64,000 nucleotides of DNA from Setophaga petechia (lineage: Eukaryota > Chordata > Aves > Passeriformes > Parulidae). The notes beneath the pieces are model-generated. The model ran no database searches and was not told where the DNA came from. It saw only the letters and a program-made list of their open reading frames with translations. Each line of letters opens with the position of its first letter. The first letter of the stretch is position 1. Of the stretch, positions 1 through 12,110 are shown piece after piece. The stretch covers positions 48,953,501 through 49,017,500 of the forward strand of contig JANCRA010000001.1 in assembly GCA_024362935.1 (NCBI GenBank), written 5' to 3'. The position numbers were made by a program, and so were the translations under genes.

Positions 1-3000
1 TGCTGCGTGCCCTCTGGAAAGGCTGTTTAGAACTGGAATGGAAATGGACCTTTCCTAGAACTGGGATCTCAGATTAACATTTTGCTACACCCACAATACG
101 TTAAACTTACTCAAAATACAATATTTTTTGCTGTCAACATTAGTTAAAAACACTTTTCATGATGCCAGTGTTTTCCACAGGAAAGACATTCTGATTTTTA
201 CTAACTCGCAAGTTTTTTCTCTGGTCTCATTCAATCACAGAATTTTCTCCAACAGCTTATGGAAAAACCCTAAAAGTCACAACTTTTACTGTCAAAGTCA
301 TGGCAGCGACAGTCACACAGATTTTGCTGTTGTTTTGTTATCTTCTATATTGAAGTTTTCCCATTTCTGGTCAAAGGTGACTTATCCCTATAAATAGAAA
401 CATTTTCACACTTTAAATGCTTGAAACAAAATCCTTTTGTGTAAAAAGCCAGCCTAGAGGATTTCATCCTGGCAGCTGAATGAGTCAGTCCTATCAATGC
501 TTAGACAAATAATGAGGTTAAAAAAAGAACTTCCAATTTGGTATTGGCTCCCTATTTCAGACATTCTTTATAAAAAAGACACCGAAACAAAGAAGCCCTT
601 ATAAGTCTTCAGTTCCTATATGAGAAGGGATGGAAGAATATACCTGGATGTAAAGTAGCTTGACCCACATGTCCTTGAAGAGCCAGAGGGACAACTGTTC
701 CAATCCAGAAGGAATACATGTTAGGCAATAGCTGTGCTACTGCCCTGAACACTTAGCAGAAAGTGCTGTGCCCTGTTAAGTGCTGGCTCCAGGGGCTCCA
801 GCCCAGCCCCTGACATGGCTCTGATGGTCCCTGCTGACACGGTGACAGGGGCTCTGTGTGTGCTCCAGGTGATGCTCTGCCCTGTTCCAACCATGGCACT
901 TTGCAGACCACAGGGAGGGAAGCACGTGTGGTGTGACCTTCCTGAGCTCAGCCCTGCCCTCACCCTTTCAGTCATCAGACACCAATTCCAGCGCAGCAGG
1001 AACCTTCAGTGCAACCCATTCCCACCATCCACCTCTTAAACCAGGAGAATTGAAATCCAGGTTCCACTGAAATGATATGGCAATGTGTTTCAGAAAATCT
1101 CAGACACTTCTCAGGATCTTTTTTGCATGCAAAAAACCCCCATAATTTCTTCAGCCATTTCAGGCCAAATAATCCTGTGGTTTGAATTGCTCCTCAGATG
1201 ACATCGCCCTAAAGCACTAGCTGAACCAGAAAAAAAATTAAATTTAAACTACAAACTTGTTTAAAAATTTGGTTTGTGTCTTGACTTGAATATCCTCAAG
1301 ACTCAGACAAATAGCAAAACCATTGCTGATTCTTACCTCAGAAAACAGAAGCAATTCCAGTAAGTGAATTAGATGTGTAGTAGTACATTCATCCTGAGGT
1401 GAGAAGAAACTTGAATTTCATCTCTGCTAGAAAAAGAAGCCATCACTAATACCTTCTGGATGATAATCTCACATATGAATCTGAGACTGGTTTTCAAATG
1501 CAGGTGCTAAAAGTATCAGAAAACAAATACAAATTGTCTAATCTTTCTTTCAAATGGGATCTTCTCTGACTTTTTATCTTCAAAAATTTCAATTCTGTTC
1601 CAGAAAAAAGAAAGGAAACACTATTTGAAAGCAGTACTTCAGAAAAAGATTTCATACTTACATTCACTGGGTTTTTCTCCAGAAGAAAGAACAAAAAACC
1701 CGTTAGTAAGAACCCTGTTCTTCCCTTCACCAAACATTCTCCGGTCTAAAATTCCCTCTCTTTCAGACTGAGATAATTTCTCGGCTTTCCTGGTCTAATG
1801 CCACATGAGTTCCTGTAATCCCTCTCCCATCTGGTACAGAAGTCATCAGGAGGCACTTACATTCCTCATCAAAACAAGTATTACTAAAAAAACCTCACCA
1901 CTTCACTAAAACGAAACATTTCAGACAAAACCGCTTTGCCTGAGAGCGAGGCATACAAATGAGGAGACTTGATAAGCACCACAGAAGAAGCTGGAGAGGC
2001 ACTCAGGAGTCTGGGCTTCTTCAACCACCTGGCGTCCCCCTTCCCTTTGCAACAGGTACTCCCACAAAAGTAGCTTCATTCCCACACTTCTCACAGGAAC
2101 CATAGCAAAAACGTACACGTTTTGTGAAAAGGAAACAAAGTTTTGCTTGGTCTAGAAACCACTAACAAAGAAAGCTTTGAAATGAGTTTTTTTCCCAAAC
2201 ATATAGTAAGTGATAGCCAGAACGTAAAAACAACAGTCTGCTCTAGGGACTTTCAGGAATTGATACTTTCCCTCAAAGCTTCTGCTCAGAACTGCAGGGC
2301 AGAGAGAGAATCAGACAGAGTAAGATACTAAAACAGCAGGGTTAAAGGACATTTTTATCAGAGGATGCAGTGACTACATAGGACAACTTAAGGGACCATT
2401 TAATGTATGACTGAAACAAGTTTTGTATTTCTTCTAAACATTTTAAATAGAGTGTGGGGTTTTTTAAAACCACAATTTTATTTAGAAATACTACAGTAAA
2501 ATTTGCGTTAAAACTATAGACAGGTCAGTTCACACACTCAATTTCTGTGAGTGCCTGCACGCATGTGCACACATGAACATACTTTGATAAATCAATTTAA
2601 GTAAAAAAAATATTTCCTAATATAGGGAACAGTCCTCATTGCAGAAATTAACTGTACTGTTACTGATCATTTATTCTGGCAGCTATGATTTTGAACTCTC
2701 CATCCAACTTCTCAGCTCAGGAGAAAGCTGGTTTACAGAAAAAACCCCATTTTTATATTCTTTCAGAAGCATGAAGGAGTGTTAGATTGTAAAGTAAGCT
2801 TTGCTACAGTTAAACTCATGAAATATAGCTGCGTATTACAACAGATAAACTGTATTAAATAAATTCTTGAGTTTCCTTATTCTTGTTAAGCTTTTCTTAA
2901 TAGCCCCAAGTATTCTCCCCACCTTTTTACAAAATGACACAAAGAGTAGGAACTAATGTTTCTTTGTCAGAGCTACACTCTGGTAACAAGGAACATTACT

Positions 3001-3950
3001 TTGAGGCTTAAGCACTTTAGTAACAGCTATGCTTCTATATTTATAGATGAAAATAAAGGGTAGACCAGTGAGAAACCAAAAATTCAGAGATAGAAAAAAA
3101 ATCTAGTTAGACCATCCATTCTCTCTTGCCATCTCCATGAGTCAGAATGGCATATTATCATTCAAGGAATCACTGGAACCATTCAACTGGAAACAAGAAG
3201 TAAGCCAATTTGCTTCAGGAATCAAAGCAGCCTATAGCAGATTCTGTCTGGCAGAGAGCATAGGTTTGTGAGCTTTCAGGTATGTTTAGAATTGCAGTAT
3301 TTGCCCAACTACACCATTAAACTCAGTGTTGCAGCTCTGCCAGGAACCAGCAGCTAATGCTGAGGAAAAAAATGAGACATCTCATTCAGCATCACAGCCA
3401 CAGTGTAGCTTTACAAGTCAAGGAGGGAAAAATTTCTGTGCTCAAATGGCAAGATTTGCCATAGTTGTTCTGTTATTATTAAATTTAAAAATTAAATCCA
3501 AAAGTCACTTCGTCCATCTCAGACTTGTAGAGCTAAATGTCAGCAAATTTGGATTTGGTATAATACACAGGAGAAATATTAAGTTGCTTTTCAGCAAAAG
3601 CTGTTGATACAAATACAGTTTTATTATTCCTCTTGTCAGCTTCCCTTTCAGCCTTTGGCCCTGAGTAATAAATCACTTAAGTTATGGAACCAACTTCTGC
3701 TGTTATATCACAAGCTTCCATTTGGCTAATCTATTCGTGTTAGGATAGTGAGAACAGAAGTTGGTTTACAACACTGATCTTCACATCTGCATTAAAAAAC
3801 CACCTTTATTGCATTTTCTAAGCAGAACTATTTCTGGGCACAAATCACCAGGATTTGGCCCTTACTTGGAGAGAATTGGCCCTTCTTGTTCTATATCCTT
3901 CACTCGGTTCACTTTTTGAAAGTCTGCCCCACACAAAGCTGTGCTCTGCA
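1..3950. other. Intergenic, no gene recognised
   Basis: Non-coding, AT-rich sequence. Short open frames on both strands look like chance, with no recognisable domain and no paired splice sites that join into a protein. A slightly GC-richer patch at about 780-1,040 is open on both strands for 70-80 codons, but neither translation resembles a known family. I see no RNA gene or sharp repeat here. Confidence 0.6.
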
Positions 3951-4553
3951 ACTCACAGAACCAGGTAGACTGGAAAAAACCTTTGAGATTGTCAAGTCCA
4001 ACAAATACCACCTTGTCAATTAGAGCATGGCACTAAGCACCACATCCAGTCATTCCTTAAACACCTCCAGGGATGGTGACTCCTTCGTCTCCCTGGGTAG
4101 TCTATTCCAATGTCTAATCACCCTTTCTGTTAAGAATTTCTTTCTTATATCTAACCCAAACATCTCCTGGCACAGCTGAAGACTGTGGCCACTTGTCCTG
4201 TCACTGGTTGCCTGGGAGAAGAGACTAATGGCCACCTGGCTGCATCCTTCTTTCAGGGAGCTGTAGAGAGTGATAGGGTCACCTTTGAGCCTCCTCTTCT
4301 CTAGGCTAAAGACCCCCAACTCCTTCAGCCACTCCTGACAGGACTTGTGCTCCAGACTCTTCACAAACTTTGTTGCCCTTCCTGGGAGATGCTCCAGCAC
4401 CTCAATGTCCTTCCTGAACAGAGGCACCTTGAACTGGACACAGGACATGAGACCTCACCAGTGCTAACAGCAGAGGAGGAATCACTTCCCTGGTCCTGCT
4501 GATCATTCCTGGTATAGGCCAGGATGCCATCAGATTTCTAGGTCATCTGGGCA
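3951..4553 (-). mobile_element. CR1 LINE fragment, 3' part with end of ORF2
   Basis: This is the 3' part of a chicken-repeat-1 retrotransposon in reverse orientation. Read on the minus strand, 4448 to 4050 is open for 132 codons. It gives the characteristic tail of CR1 ORF2, downstream of the reverse transcriptase: a segment like [15 protein letters not shown], then [12 protein letters not shown], then [20 protein letters not shown] ending in SPSLEVFK. Beyond it, the plus strand at 3,951-4,050 has the diverged CR1 3' untranslated pattern (cacagaacc, then ctttgagattgtcaagtcca). No reverse transcriptase or endonuclease domain remains, so this is a 5'-truncated dead copy, as is usual for avian CR1. 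The frame is intact over 132 codons but differs at many positions from typical copies. The left boundary is fairly clear; the right one is approximate. Confidence 0.88.
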
Positions 4554-5944
4554 CACAAATCAGCATCCTGAATAGGCCAAAGTCTGCCCCCTGCAACTGA
4601 GGCTGCATCTTCTCCCTTTTCTTGTTTCTTTCAGCACCACTTGCTTCAGACCTCCCTGACCCTGATGTGGTGTAACAGGAACACGGCGTGGTGCACAAGG
4701 CAGCACTGGGTAAAACTGTGCAGCCTCCATTTTTGCCATGCACCAACTTGTTTTTATTTCACTTAAGAGGCCCCACTAAAGGCACAACATGTTCATTACC
4801 ATTGTAGCACTTCATAAACAAAACATCAATCAAAGAATTAACTACATAAACATCTTGTTAAATTTGCTGTCACTATTTCCTTGTGATCTGATGATAGCTG
4901 CATAACTTATTGCTAATACTAATTATTAGTCTTAACAGTTTTGGCATGTATAATGATTTCTACATTCACTTCCTGGCATCACTGTTTCTCTGTTTCCTGA
5001 TCACCACTGACTTTGTGTTACCCAGAGAGCCTCGTGCTCTCTCCAGAGAATTTTGTAACCTCTTATTTGATCCCACAGCTTCTCTACAACCACCTAATTG
5101 AAGCAGTCACCTCTGGACAGGAAACATAAAGTTGAATTGATATCATATTCTTCTGAACATGGTAATTCTGAGTCATGTCATACATCTCATCATGCAGGGA
5201 GGATGCATCTCAGGGAGAATTGAAAAGAAGAATTCAAGTCAAAGAAGAGGAGTTGAAGGCATCTTTTTCTTTCCTTTGTGGTGCAACAATTACAGCCACT
5301 GATCTAATTTAATAGTTGTCTCATTATAAGATTCACAACAGTCAAAACTCTGAATATGTAGAACTGCTTTTTCATTGAGAAAATTGTGATGATTCATAAT
5401 TATTTTTGTTTAAAAGAGGTGACTCAGCACCCTTAACAACAGGGTGTCAGCAAACTCCTAATTCTAGTTTTACAAATGCTGCTCCAAAAATGTCTTCCAA
5501 AAAACTTTTGGCTCCAAGGTATGAGAAATATGTCACAGGAAACTTAGCCTGAGATTTTGATTTAGTTTCCAAAACTGTGGGTTTTGGATGCTTATACTGA
5601 GAGATAAATTTCTTGGTTAAAGTTGCCTAAAGTTAAAAAACACTCTACTAAACCTTCACTGGTCTGGAGAAACGTACTCTCATTTTGTAGAATGAAAATA
5701 AGTTTGATTAAACCAACGAAGAATCCATACATAAAATTTCAATGTTAACGAAACAAAAAAAAAAAAAGCTTAAAACTTTAGGGAAAGGGAAGCTTTTCGG
5801 GATTTTCCCCTGCTGGGCTAGGAGAGGTGGAAACCTTGCCCACAAAGAGAGGTGGAAATATTTTTATAGCTGCTTGTACTTGCATTTCCCTGGATTATTC
5901 AGATACTGCAAGGACGAATGCAGCAACACGTGCAAGTTACTCAC
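4554..5944. other. Intergenic, no gene recognised
   Basis: AT-rich non-coding sequence between the CR1 fragment and the minisatellite-like block. It includes a short A-run at about 5,752-5,767. No coding or RNA feature is supported. Confidence 0.55.
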
Positions 5945-6205
5945 TACCATGGTATTGCAAGCTATATGAGCTAATAGAGAAATGTTTCGTTCATTTCCAG
6001 GGTCCAGTGCTGGTCCTTGTCCAGCAGCACTGTAAACTTGTAACAGAGACATATTTCATTCGATTTCAGGAACCAGTTGGTACAGGCTGGCCCATTTCCA
6101 ACAGCACTGTAAACTTGTGAAACTGATGGATCAGTTTCCCAAGAGCCTTTATAACCAAGATTTCTGACTTCTCAGCAACTGGAACAGCCTTGTAAACTTG
6201 TAGTA
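5945..6205. repeat. Degenerate minisatellite, about 80-bp unit, roughly 3 copies
   Basis: The phrase cagcactgtaaacttgt occurs at about 6,025 and 6,102, and as cagccttgtaaacttgt at about 6,185. The spacings are about 77 and 83 bp. The sequence before each phrase is also related: gttcatttccagggtccagtgctgg in the first copy and gatttcaggaaccagttggtacagg, split by changes, in the second. The copies have diverged, and the third is the weakest. An old local tandem duplication is the simplest reading. Confidence 0.65.
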
Positions 6206-9200
6206 AAAGCCAGATTTCTCAAAATCTGCTAGCCTATATTAGCTAACAGATTTACATGAAGCTCAAACCTCAGGATTCTTGCTTAGTATAAAGAACAAGG
6301 AAAGTCTGCTAACAAAGCTAGTGCTGTTCGTTTGTCAGGTCTAGCATGAAATGGTTTTATATTCATAAAATGGTGTTACACTCACCTACTGATTTGCACT
6401 CACCCATAGCTCAAAACAAGAACACAGAGCAGGAAGAGCTGAGGCTGAATAAAATGGATCTGTGATGATTTCACTGGGCTATGGAGAACTGCTGAAATTT
6501 GATAAACCTGTAAAAAAGTGAAGAGACAATGAGTTATGGAATGTTGGCTTCTCCCACAGTAAAGTGTCTGCCACATTTTGATCTTAAAATAGTGCCACTA
6601 TTCCAGAGGGGCATTTCACAGCAGAATTGACACCTTACTCACCCTATGGTCCACCCTTCAGAAATGATATTTAGCTAGCTAACAGATAACCTCTGTTAGC
6701 AGAGGGTCTCCTCCAGTAGTTTACATCCCTCTGTCAGTGCCACAGTCTTGTCCCCCACTGCCAAAATGCCATCCAGCCCCACATTAAAATCAAGTATTTT
6801 AATTCCATTAAAATCAAGGATTTTAATGTAGTAAATCAAGGATAAGATAACAATAAGTTTAATGTATCTACACAGGTATTAACATTCTAGAAATTATTTA
6901 AATGGATTAATTTTTGAAACCATATTTGATTGTGTGAAGACTATTTTGCTTTGACTTGCCCACTTAAGAACTCAAGCTGTCTTCTAAAATGTACTGACAG
7001 ATATTTCTTTTACCTAACCTGTTGCTCATTTTCACATTTCCTATCCTGGCAAAAAAAAATTAAAACCTTTTGTTCTGCTTCTTAGTTATACCTTAGTTAG
7101 CAATGCAATAAAAAAAAAAAACCTCAGTGTGATATTGCAGAGATGTATTAATATAATCAATATTCAAACCTTTGCTAAAATCAAGAACTGAGCAAAGGAC
7201 TGAATACACCTTCAATGTATCATAAAGAAATAACCAAGAGCTCTTCATTTTCCAGGGAAGCACAGATTTTATAGGAAATTTACTGTAGTAGACTAGAATA
7301 TTTTAAAAAAACCAAACCCCCCTCTTTTATTCCAGATTGGCTTGTACAGAAATTAGTGCAATTCATTTTCCTGAGCTTCTGACATGACTTAATTTCTAGC
7401 AGTTAACAAACCAGAAAACTACCTTTTCCCCTTGGCCACCCCTCCAAGGCACTGAAAATGGGAAAATCTGAGTGAGTAGAGAAGTTAAAAAGTGCCTTTC
7501 AGTAATTCAAGTCATGTGTATTTTACAAACTTTGAAGTATGAAAATAATCTTGTTGATGTTGAAAATGCTTCTACATTGGTAAATTCCTGGTCTTTCAGA
7601 ACTTGGATTCCCAGGAAAAAGCCTTGAAACATGAGGACTTTATATCAGCAAAGCTCTGTGTGCAAATACCGGACTTTCTTGTACAGGAGTAAATTCTAAA
7701 TCCTGCTAAGCTCTCATAATAGTCCCCTTCAATCTGAGAGATTTCTGTAGCATGCATCAGGTCAGTGTAATTATTACTCTCCAAGAAATTCTTCTATTAA
7801 CGTTTTCTACTTGTACTTTAAGGTAAAAAACATTTCCTTACCCAAGCCACTTAATTATTCAACTGCAGCTTTCTGGCGCTGAGATGCCCCTATTGGGCTA
7901 CAAATCAAAGTCCTTTAACGACATTTATCCACTACACCCTGAATGTGCAAACATAAGTTCATGGGGAACCAGGTGGATGCAAAACATGCCCCTGACAGAG
8001 AAGTCCTGCCCTCTTAAATTCATCTTTCCCAGGCTGGTGATTGCATGGAAAGCACCATGGAGAAAAACAAAACCAAGCCATGCCACAGAGCAAAAGCAGC
8101 TGAGCATCTTGAATTTCTTTGGACCTGCTGTTCAAGGTAATGATTTAAACCCAAGAAATTTGTGATTCTACTGATGTCTAACATTTCTACAAAGTACACT
8201 CATTGGTTTATAACCTCAAAGGGACAATGAATTCCCCATTCCAGCTCAGGAAAAACTTCTTATGCGATCAAAAGGTACAGAACCCATTGAATTATTTGTG
8301 GTCCCATTTTCCTCCACACGATATAAATCTGGCCACATCAAAGCAACCACATCCCTGTTGCACTGATGACTCCACTAAGACTGAGCTGTCGTTCATGTAC
8401 CACTAAGTCAAACCTGTCAAACTGCTCTATGACCGCTAAGCTAAGACCAAATGACTTCACCAGTGGCCCCTGGGCTCTAACAAGCGGAAAATAACATTGA
8501 TCTTAATCAGATCAGACACTGGCCTCTCTCAACTCTATCTCAAAGTCTATTTGATTTCATGCTTCATTATAAAATCAATTAATTGTTTCATTGCCTAGTT
8601 ATTTTATGTGCTTCTTATAGAATATATTGTGTTGATATTCAAAAGATACCAGGCACTCAGAATATTTTGTATTAGCCACTCACAGTAAGAATGGAAAACA
8701 GCATTATTTTTAAGAGATGCAGCACATGCAAACCAATGCCATGAATGAGTTCACCAAACCATCCAAAGCAGTGTGATCAATTGTACCGGCCAGGAGGCCT
8801 TTCCTGAGTGCCTAAAAGCCCTGCTTTCACAGGGCCTTCACAACCTGTGACAAGGAGACCAGTGCCAGCCACAAATCCACCCTCAGCATCCCCTTTTGCC
8901 AGTGCGCAAGCACTTCCCAGCACAAAAGCTCAGTCTCCTCAGAGCTGAAAGCAGAAGCATCTTCAGTGCAGTGAGATATTCTGGAAACTGAAACTAAGCA
9001 TGCAACACCAAATAAATGAGGGCAAACATTACCGCATGCTGGAAAAGTTAGGCCACGATGAGGTTCTTTGGTGGCTGTGCAATAATGATTTATTTTTCCA
9101 TGCAACTCATAAATGTGAGTGGATGTTTATGGAAAATGGAATCATTCACTCACTTCATTCACTCAAATGAGTTTCCTAATGAGGGTGATTTTTAATAAAA

Positions 9201-11690
9201 TTATTTATACTTCATTCTATCAAGCTTTTCATTTACATCTAGATTCAGTAAAGCACTTAGCCATGATGAATTTGAGATGCAACTCCATGAATCTATAATT
9301 AAAAACATTCATTTCAGACAAATGGAATTATAACATTAGCAATGAGGGAAAGAAGTTGTTAAGATTCAACCCTACAAAAATATGCAGTTGCCATGACATA
9401 TTCCAAAAAGTAATTTGCCTTAGCCTTCCTGATTAAGTGCTCTTATAACAACTATATATTTTTTTATCTTGGATTTAATTATGTATAGGTTCATCCAATA
9501 TTCCTTACACTTGTTCCTTGATAACCTGTCATGTTCTCTTCCTCTGCGATTTATAAATATTATTTGGCAGTGGCCCAACCCTTGCCCTACTTTTCTCAAT
9601 AATTGGTGACAAAGGTGTCAATAATTGACAGAAGCCTGTCTTGAAGCTCTTTTGAAACCATTCTTTATTCATACCCAAGCTGTAGAAGCTGCACTCAGAG
9701 CTGAGCATCACCCAGAGCACAGTATCCCGCTCTTGATGCTGACTGCCAGTAATTCTTTCGAAGAACATTAACCAGGACTTAAAAGAGGCAGACATGGAAT
9801 AGCTTGCTGCCGACAGAATGACATTTTGCCCCTTTTAATTCAGAGTAGATTTACATCTCCTCTCACATTATGATCTTGTTTACTTGATATGATGGCAGCT
9901 TTTTATGGTTGAATTATTTCTAAACATTTAAACAGGTTTTTTTGAGTCCTAAAGCCCTGTCTGTGTACAGGGCGTGTCCAACCACACTTAAGCACTCCCA
10001 AAGGCATCCCATTGCCTTTGTCAGGCAGGACATCTCCTGCCAGTCAATTTGACCAGCCCCACGGACCTGGCTTTAGTCTGGCAAGTACTCTCCTGCCAGT
10101 CAGGGAAATGCCTGGAACTACAAGTGACTGGCTGGTTTTCAACAAGTAATATTTACCCAGAACACAAGTATTCAAGGCAGAAATATTAGTCTCAAATTAG
10201 CTTACAGTGTCTTATGTTTTAGGTGTTCCTCTGTCTTTTACATAGAAGCAGCTGAAGTCCACAGTGTTTCACATCCTCCCTGTGTCTGTTAGTCAGGGTT
10301 TAATTTTTATCCATTCCTGGAAAGCGTTCCTGACATAAATGCTCCATTTCTTGTAGCTTCTTCACTACTACCCTGTTGTCCAGTGCCAGCACAAGACCCC
10401 AGAAGCTGCACTTACCTGCATTGCTTACCTGAGAGAAACTGCCTTAATCCAACCTGTCAGACCACTGAAAACCCCAAATGTGTAAGCTGAGGTCATGTGA
10501 AGGAAAGCCTCTTAGAGCATGTATGTCCCTGTCCATGTGAGGAGCACACTGCAGTGTCTGAGTGCTGCCAGCCTGCCTTCAAAGGACACCAGCTCACATC
10601 CAGCCTCTGTCCTGACTCCCCAAGGAGCCTAGCATGTTTGGCATGTTGATAAGAGCCCTACATACCATGTAGAAGTGATATTTCAGTAGTGGGAGGCAGG
10701 AACAGTGTAGTAAATGCCAGATGGGATGTATTGGAAAACACAGTCTTAAAGAATTGGTCTTACTCTGAATGTCTGAGGCTAGATAAGTCAATTTGGCAGG
10801 TCCTTACCTTCTGCAAGAGGAAAATTATTCTTCTGGAAAGAGGATAAGTAAACATTTGGACCATTTGGACTCACCAAATTGCTGATAGCTTCCATTGAGT
10901 TAGGAGGATTTTTAAAGTTTCTGGTTTTTTTTTTAATCTATGTGCTGTTAGAAGAAATTTTTATTTAAATATCAATTTCCAATATTTCTCTGAGGCATAG
11001 AGGTCTTACATAGCTGTATTACTTACTCAGCACTCTTCGATCTCTTTGATTGATCAATAGGTATCTCTAGAAATAAGTTAAAATGTTTCTTCTGGTAAAT
11101 ATATTTATGACACCAGCTTAATGAACTTTCATCAGGCTGAATATATACAGCACTCATAAGCTGAGAATCACATTTCCTCATGTGTATGATCCATAATAAT
11201 GTGCAACTTTGTTTCCAGGCTCCTGCCCTCACTATTTTGGAATCAAAGAGTGATTCAGGACTCACTAAATAACTGTCCCATCCTGTGACTGGGAAGAGAG
11301 TCACCAATTTCAAACCAAGAAAAAAGGCCACTTTCAGGACTGTGCCTCAATAGGGATGAGGAGAAAAAAAGTTATGAGTCATAATGCCAGTGATTTTAAC
11401 ATTGATGAACTGTCTTCTCTATTTAATTTATGAAAAATTAACATCACCATTTGGCACTGCAAGGATGTAATGTAGGAATAAGTGGGTTAAATCCAACTTA
11501 ATCATGATGAGGCCATATTGTTTCTACATTTCTGTTGTGTAGCGTTTGAGAGTTTTATGCTGAGTGCTGAGAGCTCGTATCAAGTGCCACAGAAAAGGAG
11601 ATTGCACAACACCTTCCTGGAATAAGTCCCACATTTGCATAATTTACTTAGGTATTCCAACTTTGCCTAGAGAACAGCACAAGTCCACAA
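6206..11690. other. Intergenic, no gene recognised
   Basis: Non-coding AT-rich sequence. A small run of partly palindromic repeats (attaaaatcaag, then gattttaat) lies at about 6,783-6,830, and a 12-nt A-run at about 7,109. Two copies of ctcctgccagtca, 60 bp apart, lie near 10,033 and 10,091. No open frame has family resemblance or supporting splice sites. Confidence 0.55.
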
Positions 11691-11699
11691 ACAGTTAAA

Positions 11700-12110
11700 G
11701 ATTGCTGCTTCCAGTGAGTGTGAGTGTACCTTCACCAGCTCCAGTCACAGTTCTGGGCAACCCAGTCTAAAAAAGATGTGGAGTTACTGGAGTGGGACCA
11801 GCCCAAGGTCGCAAAAGCATCTCAGGGACTGGAACATCTGTCAAGTGTGGAGAGGATGAAAGAGCTGGGACTGGTCAGCCTGGAGAAGAAACAGCTGGAT
11901 ATAGAGCAAAACACATGAAATTCCATCTTCAGTATTCCATCAAGGATACACTATTTAAAGTCTAAAGGTGGTAAAACAAAGAAACAGGCTGTGAACCTAT
12001 TAAAAATCCAGCTGGACACAGGCCTGAGCTGCCCCTGCTTAAGCAGACTGGCTTGGCTAGTAGATCTCAAGAGATCCCTTCCAACCTAAACTACTCTATC
12101 ACCAACACCA
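11700..12110 (+). mobile_element. CR1 LINE 3'-end fragment, forward orientation
   Basis: A second CR1 relic, in sense orientation. The translation at about 11,770-11,895 matches the CR1 ORF2 tail in outline (SQGLEHLSSVERMKELGLVS, followed by LEKKQLD). The 3' end at about 12,066-12,100 has the CR1 signature ctcaagagatcccttccaac followed by ctaaactactctatc. The frame breaks soon after residue 60, and about 150 bp in the middle are too diverged to follow. No catalytic domain remains. Boundaries are approximate. Confidence 0.8.
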
